This document shows positions 1 through 8,303 of a stretch of 64,000 nt of DNA, piece by piece. The stretch lies in the NCBI RefSeq assembly GCF_011806525.1, contig NZ_JAAVKI010000004.1, positions 248,001 to 312,000 of the forward strand, read 5' to 3'. A program made the translations under genes and the position numbers. This DNA comes from Thalassospira sp. HF15. Its GTDB lineage: Bacteria > Pseudomonadota > Alphaproteobacteria > Rhodospirillales > Thalassospiraceae. Numbering within the stretch: position 1 is the stretch's first letter; the number at the start of each line of letters is the position of its first letter. The notes below the pieces were generated by a model. The model was given only the letters and a program-made list of their open reading frames with translations, was not told where the DNA came from and did no database searches.

Positions 1-982
1 TGCCTGCCCCAAGATCAATCGTCCCGACAATCGTCGCCCCCGGCTTGATGTTCAGGGTTTGATTGAGCGTTCCGGAAATCGCCTGGGTCGCCGCCCCGGT
101 CGCAATCACCGTCCCGCTGACATTGATCGTCCCGTTGACTCCTTGGGAGAGGATCCCGAACGTTCCGGAACCTGAAACGGTGATGGACCCGCTCTTCGTA
201 ACCGTAATGGTGCTACCGTTGCCTGATACTAGAACTCCATGACCATCCTGGGTGGTAATCGTGCCGCTATTGACCAGTGTCGCATTGATACCTCCGGCTT
301 CCATGCCACGCGCATTACTGCCGCTGGTCGTGATCGTGCCGCTATTGACAAGTGTCGCATTGATACCTGCGATGACCATGCCACCCGCATTACTGCCGCT
401 GGTCGTGATCGTGCCGCTATTGATAGATGTCGCATTTGCCCCGGTATTGGACAGGCCGGTTGCATTTGTTCCGCTTGTCGTGATCGTCCCGCTATTTAAA
501 AGCGTCGGATTGCTCCCGGTGCTTAGGATCCCGACACCACCGTTTCCGCTGGTCGTAATCGCGCCGCGATTGATAAGGGTGGAATTTGCGCCTTGGCCGT
601 AAATCCCCCTGTCCGTAAATCCATCTGTTGATATTGTTCCATTATTGACAAGCCGGGCATTGGTCGCAGCGGCATCACCAAGCATGCCGCTTGCCCCGCC
701 TCCTTCGGTCGAAATCGTGCCGTTATTGGTCGCCTGCACCGCATCACCACTGGCAGTGATAGCATTACCCGCTGTCACATTAAGAACCCCGCCCTGCTCC
801 ACCAATCCGGTTTCCCCGGCGGTCAGGGTTTTGGCAACCGTATCGGTGACACCGCTGGACACCGTAAATTCCGCGGCCTGCACCCGTATCCCAAAGATCG
901 CCACACATAACAAGGTGATGACAACCACCCCGCCGCCGCGCCGCGCACCCGCCCGGAACAGCCCCCTGAACCCCTTCGACAT
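1..982 (-). CDS. Autotransporter-type surface protein, N-terminal part (cut by left edge)
   Basis: The reading frame opens at ATG 982-980, with AGGGG seven bases upstream, and stays open to base 1, so only the first ~327 codons are present. The product begins with a basic stretch and a hydrophobic helix ending around Val-Gln-Ala-Ala-Glu, a plausible signal peptide cleaved near residue 37. After that the protein is almost entirely Gly, Ser, Thr, Asn and Val, with a regular NGTIT(T/S) motif. This is typical of beta-helical passenger domains of type V autotransporters and related adhesins. The C-terminal beta-barrel that would prove the class lies outside the window. A large filamentous adhesin secreted by another route is the alternative. 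The family-level call is inferred from composition and repeats. Confidence 0.72.
   Translation of the reverse strand, partial: MSKGFRGLFRAGARRGGGVVVITLLCVAIFGIRVQAAEFTVSSGVTDTVAKTLTAGETGLVEQGGVLNVTAGNAITASGDAVQATNNGTISTEGGGASGMLGDAAATNARLVNNGTISTDGFTDRGIYGQGANSTLINRGAITTSGNGGVGILSTGSNPTLLNSGTITTSGTNATGLSNTGANATSINSGTITTSGSNAGGMVIAGINATLVNSGTITTSGSNARGMEAGGINATLVNSGTITTQDGHGVLVSGNGSTITVTKSGSITVSGSGTFGILSQGVNGTINVSGTVIATGAATQAISGTLNQTLNIKPGATIVGTIDLGAG
212..661 (-). repeat. Six tandem 75-bp (25-residue) repeats in the surface protein
   Basis: Six in-frame units start at 661, 586, 511, 436, 361 and 286 on the minus strand, each exactly 25 codons. The protein consensus is N-x-T-L-(V/I)-N-S-G-T-I-T-T-S-G followed by about ten variable residues. 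The units at 361 and 436 are nearly identical at the DNA level, suggesting recent duplication. Such repeats usually form rungs of a right-handed beta-helix and can vary in number by recombination or slippage. Confidence 0.85.
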
Positions 983-1253
983 TGATATCCCCTACCGGCA
1001 CTTGATTGGTTTTGGGGAACAATACACGCCGCCTTGGCGTCTGTTTTGACTGACAGTCCCAAATCATTGGCACCAACGTCCCAGCCAGACCTGTCTGACA
1101 CCAAAAAATACCTGCCAACCAAGAACGGACCGGCGACATCGAAATACGAAGGCTGGAACAACAGAAAAAATATGCGGGGATGGTGGTTTGATTTCAGGCA
1201 GCCGACTTTATTCCTCATACAATTTGATTTTGCATCAAAATCGCTCGCGACAT
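983..1253. other. Intergenic region between metQ and the surface protein gene
   Basis: No convincing gene is present. It must hold the promoter of the minus-strand surface protein gene. A perfect palindrome with 7-base arms and a 3-base spacer (GATTTTG-cat-CAAAATC) lies at 1226-1242 and could be an operator; nothing else in the region identifies its regulator. Confidence 0.4.
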
Positions 1254-1292
1254 AAAAAAATCCCGTGAAACGCGCGCCTCACGGGATTTTTC
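1254..1292 (-). terminator. Rho-independent terminator of metNIQ
   Basis: The stem is formed by TCCCGTGA at 1261-1268 and TCACGGGA at 1279-1286, flanked by A and T runs on both sides. It lies 25 bases past the metQ stop codon. Read on the minus strand it ends in a run of seven T; it could also work in the other direction. Confidence 0.85.
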
Positions 1293-1316
1293 ATTTCTTT
1301 TGAATAATCGGTCTAA

Positions 1317-2117
1317 TTATTCAGAAATTTTGAAGACCGGCAGGACCGATCCTTCATACTTGGTGTCGATGAATTTGCGGACCGCATCATCGTGATAAGC
1401 TTCGACCAGCGTCTTGACCCACGGTTCGTCCTTGCGGGCGGTTTGGGTAACAATAACATTGGCATACGGGCTGTCATTGCCTTCGATCGCAATCGAATCC
1501 TTGATCGGGTTCAGACCGGCTTCGAGTGCGTAGTTGGTGTTGATCGCCGACGCATCGAGATCATCAAGCGACCGCGGAAGCTGTGCCGCGTCAAGCTCTA
1601 CAAAGCTGATATCCTTGGGGTTTTCGATGATATCAAGCGGGCTGACAACCAGACCAGCTGCCGGATCAACCTTGATCAGACCCTGGGACTGCAGCACCAG
1701 CAACGCACGACCACCATTGGTCGGATCGTTCGGAATGCCGACTTCCGCACCTTCTGGCAGCTCATCCAGGCTTTTGATTTTGTTGGAATAAATGCCCATC
1801 GGGGTCAGGATGTTGTAGCCGACAACCGACAGGTCATAGCCACGGTCCTTGATCTGGTTATCAAGATACGGCTTGTGCTGGAAGCTGTTGGCATCCAGAT
1901 CGCCATCATCAAGCGCCTGGTTGGGAATAACATAGTCCGAGAAGCTGACGATTTCGATGTCCAGCCCCTTGGTGGCCGCGACTTTCGCGACTTCTTCCAT
2001 GACTTCTTCATGCGCACCCGGGGTGACGCCGATTTTGATTGTTTCATTGGCAAGTGCCTGACCGGTCAGGGCCGATGCCAGAACGGCCGCAGCCGTCAGT
2101 TTAAGCAGAAACCGCAT
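1317..2117 (-). CDS. metQ: Methionine ABC transporter substrate-binding protein MetQ
   Basis: This 266-residue protein of the NlpA/MetQ family captures methionine in the periplasm and delivers it to MetI-MetN. The mature part starts with ETIKIGVTPGAHEE and carries the family blocks around FSDYVIPNQALDDGDLDANSFQHKPYL. The open frame extends 50 codons further upstream, but the start at ATG 2117 has AAGGAGT in front and immediately gives a signal peptide (residues 1 to about 24, ending ALA-NE). Most MetQ proteins are lipoproteins. Here there is no lipobox cysteine, so signal peptidase I cleavage and a soluble periplasmic protein are expected. It is last in the metN-metI-metQ operon, 79 bases after metI, and is governed by the upstream SAM-II element. 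Confidence 0.93.
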   Translation of the reverse strand: MRFLLKLTAAAVLASALTGQALANETIKIGVTPGAHEEVMEEVAKVAATKGLDIEIVSFSDYVIPNQALDDGDLDANSFQHKPYLDNQIKDRGYDLSVVGYNILTPMGIYSNKIKSLDELPEGAEVGIPNDPTNGGRALLVLQSQGLIKVDPAAGLVVSPLDIIENPKDISFVELDAAQLPRSLDDLDASAINTNYALEAGLNPIKDSIAIEGNDSPYANVIVTQTARKDEPWVKTLVEAYHDDAVRKFIDTKYEGSVLPVFKISE

Positions 2118-2196
2118 TGTAAACTCCTTGATTTCATTTTGTTTTGTGCGGGAATTCGAACAATGTGAGCATTCCTCACATTCGTTTTTTTGGTGA

Positions 2197-2856
2197 TTAG
2201 ATGTTTCGTTTGTCGGCCTTGCGCGCCAGATAATCGCCAAAGCTTTGCACCGCCTGCACCACGACAATCAGCGTGATGACAACGGCTGCCATCACATCCG
2301 GGCGGAAGCGTTGATAGCCATAGCGAATGCCAAGGTCGCCAAGCCCACCGGCCCCCACCGCGCCGACCATCGCCGAATAACCAATCAGGGTGACCGCCGT
2401 CAGGGTCAGGCCATGAATGATGCCAGGCAGCGCTTCAGGCAGCAGAACCTTGGTCACGACCTGCACCGGGCGCGCGCCCATGGCCTGGGCCGCCTCGATC
2501 AGGCCACTATCGACCTCGCGGATCGCGCCTTCGATGATGCGGGCGATGAACGGAATGGCCGCCACGGTCAGCGGCACGATGGCCGCAGAAGTACCGATTG
2601 AGGTGCCGACAACAAAGCGGGTAAACGGAATAATCGCCACCGCCAGAATGATGAACGGCACCGAACGGGTCGCATTGACAATCGGGCCAAACACGCGCTG
2701 GAACCAGAGCGCCTCGAACAGCTCGCCGCGGCCGGAAGTTGCCAGCAAAACACCAAGCGGCAAGCCAAAGGCCGTCGCAATCGAAAGCGAGACGGCGACC
2801 ATGTAAACGGTTTCCCAGGTCGCCTGCAGCAGAATGGGTGCAAGGGTTGAAAACAT
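2197..2856 (-). CDS. metI: Methionine ABC transporter permease MetI
   Basis: This 219-residue inner-membrane permease of the MetI family has about five transmembrane helices. The EAA-like coupling loop (EAAQAMGARPVQVVTKVLLPEALPG, residues about 142-165) docks on the MetN ATPase. Length and sequence fit the whole family without truncation. The start ATG is only three bases after the metN stop, indicating translational coupling, and metQ follows downstream. The three genes form a complete D/L-methionine importer. Confidence 0.94.
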   Translation of the reverse strand: MFSTLAPILLQATWETVYMVAVSLSIATAFGLPLGVLLATSGRGELFEALWFQRVFGPIVNATRSVPFIILAVAIIPFTRFVVGTSIGTSAAIVPLTVAAIPFIARIIEGAIREVDSGLIEAAQAMGARPVQVVTKVLLPEALPGIIHGLTLTAVTLIGYSAMVGAVGAGGLGDLGIRYGYQRFRPDVMAAVVITLIVVVQAVQSFGDYLARKADKRNI

Positions 2857-2859
2857 GAC

Positions 2860-3678
2860 TTAGCCCTCCTGCCCGGCTGTTTGCGCAGATGCGGCACCGG
2901 TGTTGTTATTGCCCTCTGATCCGGCGCGGAAATCCATGAATTCATCGGCCAGAAGCGATTGGGTGGTGGCGTGTTTGGGATCGGCAAAAATGCCCTCAAC
3001 ACCACCTTCTTCAACGATCACGCCGCCATCCATCACCGCCACACGGTCACAGAGCGCCTTGACCACCGCCATTTCATGGGTGATCACCACCATGGTCAGA
3101 CCAAGGCGTTTGTTGATGTCCTTAAGGAGCGTCAGGATCTGGCGGGTGGTTTCCGGATCAAGGGCGGATGTCACCTCGTCACACAGCAGAACCTTGGGGT
3201 TTGATGACAGCGCGCGGGCGATGCCAACACGCTGTTTCTGACCGCCGGACAATTCCGCCGGATAGCGATCACGCTTGTCTTCAAGCCCGACCAGCGGCAA
3301 AAGCGGATCAACCGCAGCCGCAATCTCGGCCTTGCTGGCGCCCGCCAGTTCAAGCGGCAGGGCGATATTGTCATAGACTGTCCGCGAAGACAGAAGATTG
3401 AAATGCTGAAACACCATGCCAAGCTGGCGGCGAAACAGCGGCAAGTCGCGCTTGGAAAGCCGGGTGACATCGGTGTCATCCACTGTCACTGTCCCCGATG
3501 TCGGGGTTTCCAACAGGTTGATGCAGCGGATCAGGGTCGATTTACCCGCGCCGGAGCGGCCAATAACGCCGACGATTTCGCCAGCGGCAATATCAAGATT
3601 GATGCCGCGCAGCGCGATATGTTCGTCGCTGCCGCGTCGGGCTGCATATGTTTTCTGGACGTTCGAGAGCCGGATCAT
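2860..3678 (-). CDS. metN: Methionine ABC transporter ATP-binding protein MetN
   Basis: This 272-residue ABC ATPase powers methionine import. Walker A is GRSGAGKST near residue 40, the signature LSGGQKQRV lies near 145, and Walker [12 protein letters not shown] follows directly. The frame extends three codons upstream to a TTG, but ATG 3678 with GGAAAGG about ten bases upstream is the better start. The C-terminal tail is short; the ACT-like regulatory domain of some MetN proteins is largely missing, so feedback probably acts mainly at the riboswitch. It is the first gene of the operon. Confidence 0.94.
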   Translation of the reverse strand: MIRLSNVQKTYAARRGSDEHIALRGINLDIAAGEIVGVIGRSGAGKSTLIRCINLLETPTSGTVTVDDTDVTRLSKRDLPLFRRQLGMVFQHFNLLSSRTVYDNIALPLELAGASKAEIAAAVDPLLPLVGLEDKRDRYPAELSGGQKQRVGIARALSSNPKVLLCDEVTSALDPETTRQILTLLKDINKRLGLTMVVITHEMAVVKALCDRVAVMDGGVIVEEGGVEGIFADPKHATTQSLLADEFMDFRAGSEGNNNTGAASAQTAGQEG

Positions 3679-3701
3679 GGATCCCAACCTTTCCGTAAAT
3701 A

Positions 3702-3733
3702 CAAAAAAACCGCCACGGCTTTACCGAGGCGGT
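3702..3733 (-). terminator. Intrinsic terminator between SAM-II element and metN
   Basis: On the minus strand, ACCGCCTCGG and CCGTGGCGGT form a GC-rich hairpin followed by seven T. It lies between the SAM-II aptamer and the metN start, with no gene in between to end. It is therefore best read as the expression platform: SAM binding would favour termination of the metNIQ leader. Confidence 0.8.
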
Positions 3734-3758
3734 CGTACATACGGAGCATATACGCCCT

Positions 3759-3813
3759 CTCGCTTTAGCCGCATTTTTAGCGCGCCCGCAAGCTGAGGAG
3801 CAAATCGGCGCGT
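3759..3813 (-). promoter_or_regulatory. SAM-II riboswitch (metA-type) controlling metNIQ
   Basis: Read on the minus strand, the segment shows the hallmark order of the SAM-II H-type pseudoknot: a GCGCC strand, GATTTG, a short loop, GCTTGC, the matching GGCGC strand, a TAAAA linker and then GCTAAAGC. These blocks and their spacing match the family found upstream of methionine genes mainly in Alphaproteobacteria. The position upstream of a methionine importer fits. An intrinsic terminator follows about 25 bases downstream, suggesting transcriptional repression when S-adenosylmethionine is high. The motif is read by eye, not by a covariance search. Confidence 0.85.
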
Positions 3814-3971
3814 TCAACACGTCCTGTCTATCTGACCGGATGTCATTGTTCAATGACGAACATCATGCATTTTACGCATGGCGCGTATGATTCCCGAAAA
3901 TACAACATGAAAATACTGTTTAATTGGCGCGCAAGATCGCGAAATCACAAAGCCGGACCCTGCCCGTCTAT

Positions 3972-4238
3972 TAGGGTCTGAACCCGACTGAATGCTTAAA
4001 ATGGCATCAGAACAATCAAGAGATGCCAGGAAATCGCCGAAATGCGGGGTGATCCCCGCGCAAGGAGATTGACGAAGCAGATCGCAGATCGTCCTGATGT
4101 CCTTCGGATCGGAGGCATTTGTACGGCCTATTGCGTCGCTTCACCTTGAAAGGCAGCAAGCCTTTCTGCGACGAAGCTCCTGATATCCGCACAAATGCCG
4201 CGCGACCATTTCAAGCATTCAGTCGGGTTCAGACCCTA
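3972..4238. repeat. Dispersed structured palindromic element, copy 1
   Basis: A 267-bp non-coding element closed by a terminal stem: 3972-3997 pairs perfectly with 4213-4238, then after one mismatch 3999-4004 pairs with 4206-4211. Inside, one arm contains a short stem (4005-4010 with 4094-4099) and a hairpin GCGGGG-tgat-CCCCGC at 4044-4059. A second arm is closed by GGCATTTGT (4114-4122) with ACAAATGCC (4191-4199) and has an internal hairpin GAAAGGC/GCCTTTC. The copy at 25560-25822 has the same plan in the same orientation. Its right end is 30 bases before the first gene of the deiminase unit. There is no coding capacity; I do not recognise it as a known family. Confidence 0.8.
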
Positions 4239-4267
4239 GTCATCAATACTAATGCGGGATTGGACAG

Positions 4268-5164
4268 ATGGCCTTTGCCAACCGGATCAGCGACCTTGCC
4301 AGAACACTGGCGCAATACCCGACTGTTGTCACGGTCATGGACAAAAAAGTGGATGTGCGCACCAAGGAGCAATTGGCAACACTGTCTGCCGAAACCACAA
4401 AGCTCGAAGCACTGGCCACCGAAGGAGACACGGCCATAGCAAGTGGCTCCTGCAAGGACCCGGCAGGGCTTTCCACAAGGCTGGACTTCAACGCATCGCA
4501 GATTTCATCCCTGCTGACAGCCTTTGCCGCACAAGACACCGAACGTCTGAAATCGATGAGCATCATCAGCAAACAGAAGTTTGATGCCTACGCAAAGAAC
4601 CGTCTGTCGGCTGAAAAGCGCTATGCCGACGAGGTTTCAACACTGCTGAAGCAGGAAGCCAAAACGGTCGCTGCACTGGGCAAGAGCGAAACCGGGAAAC
4701 CGGATGCAAAACCGGATACCAAACCTGACAGTACACCACCAGACAGTACACCGGAAACCAAACCAAAACCCAGCTCAGATACATCAGCACAACCTGCGCC
4801 TGAGCCTTCACTCAATGACATAATCGCCGACATGCCGGGCTATCTGCAGGCAGCGTACCCCGACGACGTTGCAAATTATGACCCAGAACAACTCTCCTCC
4901 CTGTGCACGTCCACCGGAAAAACTGCGATCAAGCTTGGCGCAAAGACAGCCGACGGTGTCACCGACTTTACCGTTGCTTCGGTCATAAGCGGACAGGACC
5001 TGCAGAAACAGGACTGGTCGGCAGCCATTCTCAAAGACAGCAGCCTTGGCACACTTGACGACCGCATGTTCGTCCTGCGCAACGCAGCAGAAACGCGCAA
5101 GGCAGTGGATGAGGCCCTGCCCTTTAAAGATCCTGCCTCAGCAGTCGAAACCCCGAAAATTTGA
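4268..5164 (+). CDS. Hypothetical protein in the arginine deiminase operon
   Basis: I do not recognise this 298-residue protein. Residues 1-140 are predicted helical and rich in Lys, Thr and Glu. Residues about 140-181 form a low-complexity Pro/Lys/Asp/Ser linker with repeated KPD units, and 182-298 is a second, probably globular part. No signal peptide or membrane segment is visible, so a cytoplasmic location is expected. The start ATG is 30 bases beyond the end of the structured repeat. The stop codon is seven bases before the deiminase start, so the two are almost certainly co-transcribed and their functions linked. It could be a partner, chaperone or substrate of the deiminase; none of this is shown by the sequence. 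Confidence 0.7.
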   Translation: MAFANRISDLARTLAQYPTVVTVMDKKVDVRTKEQLATLSAETTKLEALATEGDTAIASGSCKDPAGLSTRLDFNASQISSLLTAFAAQDTERLKSMSIISKQKFDAYAKNRLSAEKRYADEVSTLLKQEAKTVAALGKSETGKPDAKPDTKPDSTPPDSTPETKPKPSSDTSAQPAPEPSLNDIIADMPGYLQAAYPDDVANYDPEQLSSLCTSTGKTAIKLGAKTADGVTDFTVASVISGQDLQKQDWSAAILKDSSLGTLDDRMFVLRNAAETRKAVDEALPFKDPASAVETPKI

Positions 5165-5171
5165 GGTCGCC

Positions 5172-7562
5172 ATGGCGCAATATACAGTTCGTCTCACTGC
5201 ACCAGCGGGCAACTACCCGTTTGATTCCGTACGCGTCTCACTGAGCTGTGCAGGTCAACCTCCGCAAAATAGAACTTTGACGTTTCAACTCAATGCGCGC
5301 GTCCAACAGCACGTCTTTGACATTGCAAACGGGCAATGGCGTTTGAGAATTACAGGGCGCGGTTTTGTGCCAGTTGATGAGCAAAACATCAATGTGAATG
5401 GCAATGCAACAAACGCCAAGAACCTGACGGTGATGTATTATACGCTTCACACAGACCGAAACCGGGATGGCAATCTTGATGGACCGGGCACACTGAATGC
5501 TTCGGTGCCTAATGCCATCAGTTATGGACCGAATGGCAGTGGCGCAATTATCCCTGTCAATTGCAATCGGGATGGCAATAACACTGCTGTTGGCTATGCT
5601 GACAATCAGGATCAACGCATCAACGGCAATCCAGACCTTCCGACGGGCATTGCTCGGTTTGAAGTCCGCCGCAACATCGTCGGACCAATCGCAAATGTTC
5701 CTGGCAACTGGACATTGCAACTACATATCAATCGGGCAAACATCAATGAAAACCCGGCAAGAAATCACTTCAGGGTCTTTAACGGGGATGCCAATAACAG
5801 TACCGAAATAATCGGGCCGGAAACAAATCATCTGGCGGCCATTACAACAGTTTCTGTCGGTGCAAGCAAAACCTACGGGATCGAAGCTGTGCGCTTTGCC
5901 GGGCGCAGTTTCACATCAGGTGAAGGCATTTTGAACCTGTATGTTTGCCAACCCGAAGTCACTGGCGCAGGAAACCAGACCTACTTTTTCTCCGAACGGT
6001 TGGTAGCAGCCCGCTGGATTGGCAATCACCATCGGCAAACCGTCAGCAGGCTATATGTCGCAAACGCCAACAATGTCGCGTTTCGCGGAGATTTGGGCAA
6101 CGCTGCGGGCGCGGATAACCCGGTAATTCCGGTTACTGCTGGCAATCCCGGCATAGCGACGCGTACCCAGGTTCGCTATTTGAATGCAAATGCGTGGGCA
6201 ACTTATGCGCCGATTGGTGAAACTGTTCCACCATTGCAGGACGATGACGTCTGGATGCGCGATACCGTGGTTTCGGGTCACAGTACCTGGCCTGGCATAG
6301 GTGCAGGTGTTCAGCACAAGGACATCTTCATGAAGGCGCATCGTTGGCGTGAACTCCAAAACTGGGTCTATGAAAGCCTGTTAAGCACCAATGTCGGAGT
6401 TTCCTATCCGGCCGCAGGTAGCACTGATGCCATCACATCGGCAAATTCCGGCGGCAATATTGCTGTTACCCCCCCTGTCCAGAAAACCGTTAACGGCGCA
6501 ACAACCAACTATTTGTACGGTCGTTTTTATTACGGTCACAATCGCTACCATACGGTCGATCAAAGCAGCCGCGATTTCATGGCTGCCCAGAGCATGCAGC
6601 CGCCTATTGAGCTTGATACCGACTGGCTCTATGTCGGGCATGTAGATGAAATGATGACCTTTATCCCCGACAACAATCCTGCTGACAGTTTCAAGAAATG
6701 GAAATTGCTGGTGGCAAGCCCGGCAGAGGCTTATCGCATTTTGAATGCAAATAGTGGCGCCCATGGCAACGCGAGAATGTTGGTCGAACCGGATTGGGAC
6801 AACGTCAACAACCGTTTTAATTACGACAACCTTCAGCTTTGGAACGAGCAGTGGGATACCGTCAACAATCGCTGGCACGATGTCGCTGTTGATGTTAACG
6901 GGACCATTAATGATTTTCTGGGAAATGGACAAGCGCCACTTCACAACCCACGGCGGGACAAACGGCAGCAAATCCGCTACACCTATGAAGACCTTCGGAA
7001 CTGGAACATCGATGGCGTCGAGGTCGTCATCCAACGCAATATTGACCTGATGAAGGTTGCATTTGATCTGTCTGACCAAGACATTATTCGTGTTCCCGTG
7101 ATCTTCTTCCCCGAAGGCTTCTTGCCTGGCAACTTTACCTTTGCCAACAAGATTTCCCCGATGACTTGGGGGCGCAGAGAAGGATTTAATGTTTTCCCGG
7201 GCAAGCAAGGTGGTTTTCAGGTTGGCGCACTTACCGCAGACATGCCCAACATGTTTGTCGGCAACGACCGGCTGATGGTCCCCAAACCATTTGGGCCGTG
7301 GATCGAAGCGCCGGGGCATAACGTCCATGCAGCAACCGATGAAGACAGGAACGGGTATGATCTTTTTGAGCAGGATCTTGTTCAGAAAATAGCGGCCATA
7401 CATAACGGCCCGACATGCGTCTTCATCAATGACTGGAATGACTACCATGCGGCCCTTGGGGAAATTCACTGCGGCACCAACGAACTACGCGCCCCCTACA
7501 ACGGGCAAGTTGCGTTTGGGAATGCGCGCTACGCCAATTGGTGGACAGCCGTCAATGCATGA
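5172..7562 (+). CDS. Protein-arginine deiminase (PAD) family enzyme
   Basis: This 796-residue protein has the layout of animal PADs, which convert peptidyl-arginine to citrulline in a calcium-dependent way. A beta-rich N-terminal part is followed by a middle region with the calcium-site pattern DRNRDGNLD (from residue 95) and YGPNGSGAIIPVNCNRD, matching the PAD middle domain. The C-terminal half is catalytic. The four catalytic positions can be placed: Asp364 in DVWMRD, His490 and Asp492 in GHVDEMMTF, and Cys767 in GEIHCGTNE. It is longer than human PADs (about 660 residues). The frame extends 42 codons upstream, but that part overlaps the previous gene; ATG 5172 follows a GAGGT and is preferred. 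No signal peptide is seen. Bacterial PADs are known but sparsely distributed, so horizontal transfer is plausible. Confidence 0.9.
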   Translation: MAQYTVRLTAPAGNYPFDSVRVSLSCAGQPPQNRTLTFQLNARVQQHVFDIANGQWRLRITGRGFVPVDEQNINVNGNATNAKNLTVMYYTLHTDRNRDGNLDGPGTLNASVPNAISYGPNGSGAIIPVNCNRDGNNTAVGYADNQDQRINGNPDLPTGIARFEVRRNIVGPIANVPGNWTLQLHINRANINENPARNHFRVFNGDANNSTEIIGPETNHLAAITTVSVGASKTYGIEAVRFAGRSFTSGEGILNLYVCQPEVTGAGNQTYFFSERLVAARWIGNHHRQTVSRLYVANANNVAFRGDLGNAAGADNPVIPVTAGNPGIATRTQVRYLNANAWATYAPIGETVPPLQDDDVWMRDTVVSGHSTWPGIGAGVQHKDIFMKAHRWRELQNWVYESLLSTNVGVSYPAAGSTDAITSANSGGNIAVTPPVQKTVNGATTNYLYGRFYYGHNRYHTVDQSSRDFMAAQSMQPPIELDTDWLYVGHVDEMMTFIPDNNPADSFKKWKLLVASPAEAYRILNANSGAHGNARMLVEPDWDNVNNRFNYDNLQLWNEQWDTVNNRWHDVAVDVNGTINDFLGNGQAPLHNPRRDKRQQIRYTYEDLRNWNIDGVEVVIQRNIDLMKVAFDLSDQDIIRVPVIFFPEGFLPGNFTFANKISPMTWGRREGFNVFPGKQGGFQVGALTADMPNMFVGNDRLMVPKPFGPWIEAPGHNVHAATDEDRNGYDLFEQDLVQKIAAIHNGPTCVFINDWNDYHAALGEIHCGTNELRAPYNGQVAFGNARYANWWTAVNA

Positions 7563-7592
7563 TTGGTTCCACATCTCATCGGGAGCACAACA

Positions 7593-8231
7593 ATGACCGC
7601 CCAATCGGACTACCAACAGGCTCTATCGGACATCGCCGCATTGGCAAAAACTGAAGCTGGCCGGATCACGGGTCGCCCGTCTCCTGAGGCGACGGTCCAG
7701 ATATTGCGCGCTTATTCTGGCACTATCGCCAAGCCAATGACGGATGATTTGAAATCCGGAACTTGGAAGAAACTCGAAAGCTGGCAACTGGGTGGTATGT
7801 TGCAATATCTCGGCACTTACGGCACGTCAGATGCCGTGCAGCCCCTGCGTGAGATCGAGAAAAATTACCCAATTGAAGTCATCCAAGAACAAGCCAAGGA
7901 ACTGGCCGATTTGCTTGCGACCCTTGATGTCGCGGTCGCGGAAGCACGCAAACTAAAAGCAGTTACCGATGCAATTTCGTCTGGCAACAGTGACAAGATG
8001 GTGCGTGCGATGCTTTTGGCTCTTGCACAGCTTGACCCTGACTGGCCCGTCAGAGCTTCTGAAATTCAGGAAAAACTATTTAGTCTCTCGGCAGACAGCT
8101 TTCCGGCCATTAACGAACTCGCATCGGGGAAATTGAGCGAAGATGACGTCACCAAAGGCCTGATCAATATCTTATTTGAAGAATTTCTGACAACGGCTGG
8201 CACCTCTGGCACCACGACAGCCAAACCTTAA
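7593..8231 (+). CDS. Hypothetical helical protein, third gene of deiminase unit
   Basis: A 212-residue protein of unknown family, predicted mostly helical, with a Thr/Ser/Gly-rich tail. No membrane segment, signal peptide or catalytic motif is recognisable. The frame extends ten codons upstream to a TTG touching the deiminase stop. ATG 7593, with GGGAG at a suitable distance, is the more likely start. The 30-base gap to the deiminase and the terminator just after the gene make it the last member of a three-gene transcript. Confidence 0.68.
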   Translation: MTAQSDYQQALSDIAALAKTEAGRITGRPSPEATVQILRAYSGTIAKPMTDDLKSGTWKKLESWQLGGMLQYLGTYGTSDAVQPLREIEKNYPIEVIQEQAKELADLLATLDVAVAEARKLKAVTDAISSGNSDKMVRAMLLALAQLDPDWPVRASEIQEKLFSLSADSFPAINELASGKLSEDDVTKGLINILFEEFLTTAGTSGTTTAKP

Positions 8232-8243
8232 GCGATCAGCAAC

Positions 8244-8277
8244 AGGCGAAAAGAGCACTCAGCTTTCGGCCTTTTTC
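8244..8277 (+). terminator. Terminator after the deiminase unit, similar to the holC end
   Basis: AGGCGAAAAGAGC and GCTTTCGGCCT form an imperfect hairpin followed by five T, 12 bases past the stop. Bases 8258-8277 are identical to 10832-10851, where the same sequence is both the GNAT gene terminator and the end of holC. The similarity continues for about 12 further bases. Confidence 0.65.
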
Positions 8278-8303
8278 CCCACGCCTTGCTATTGAACGCT
8301 CTA

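Noticed and set aside
252..602. Plus-strand repetitive open frames in the first kilobase
   Set aside because: They are the complementary reading of the 75-bp repeats; the minus-strand frame alone has a start codon, ribosome site and signal peptide.
3972..4238. Treating the structured element as a tRNA, tmRNA or other known housekeeping RNA
   Set aside because: No acceptor/T-arm pattern and two diverged copies with long terminal stems; the plan does not match any RNA family I can recall.
6381..7469. Minus-strand open frame (362 codons) inside the deiminase gene
   Set aside because: It is antisense to the catalytic half of the deiminase, whose motifs are unambiguous.
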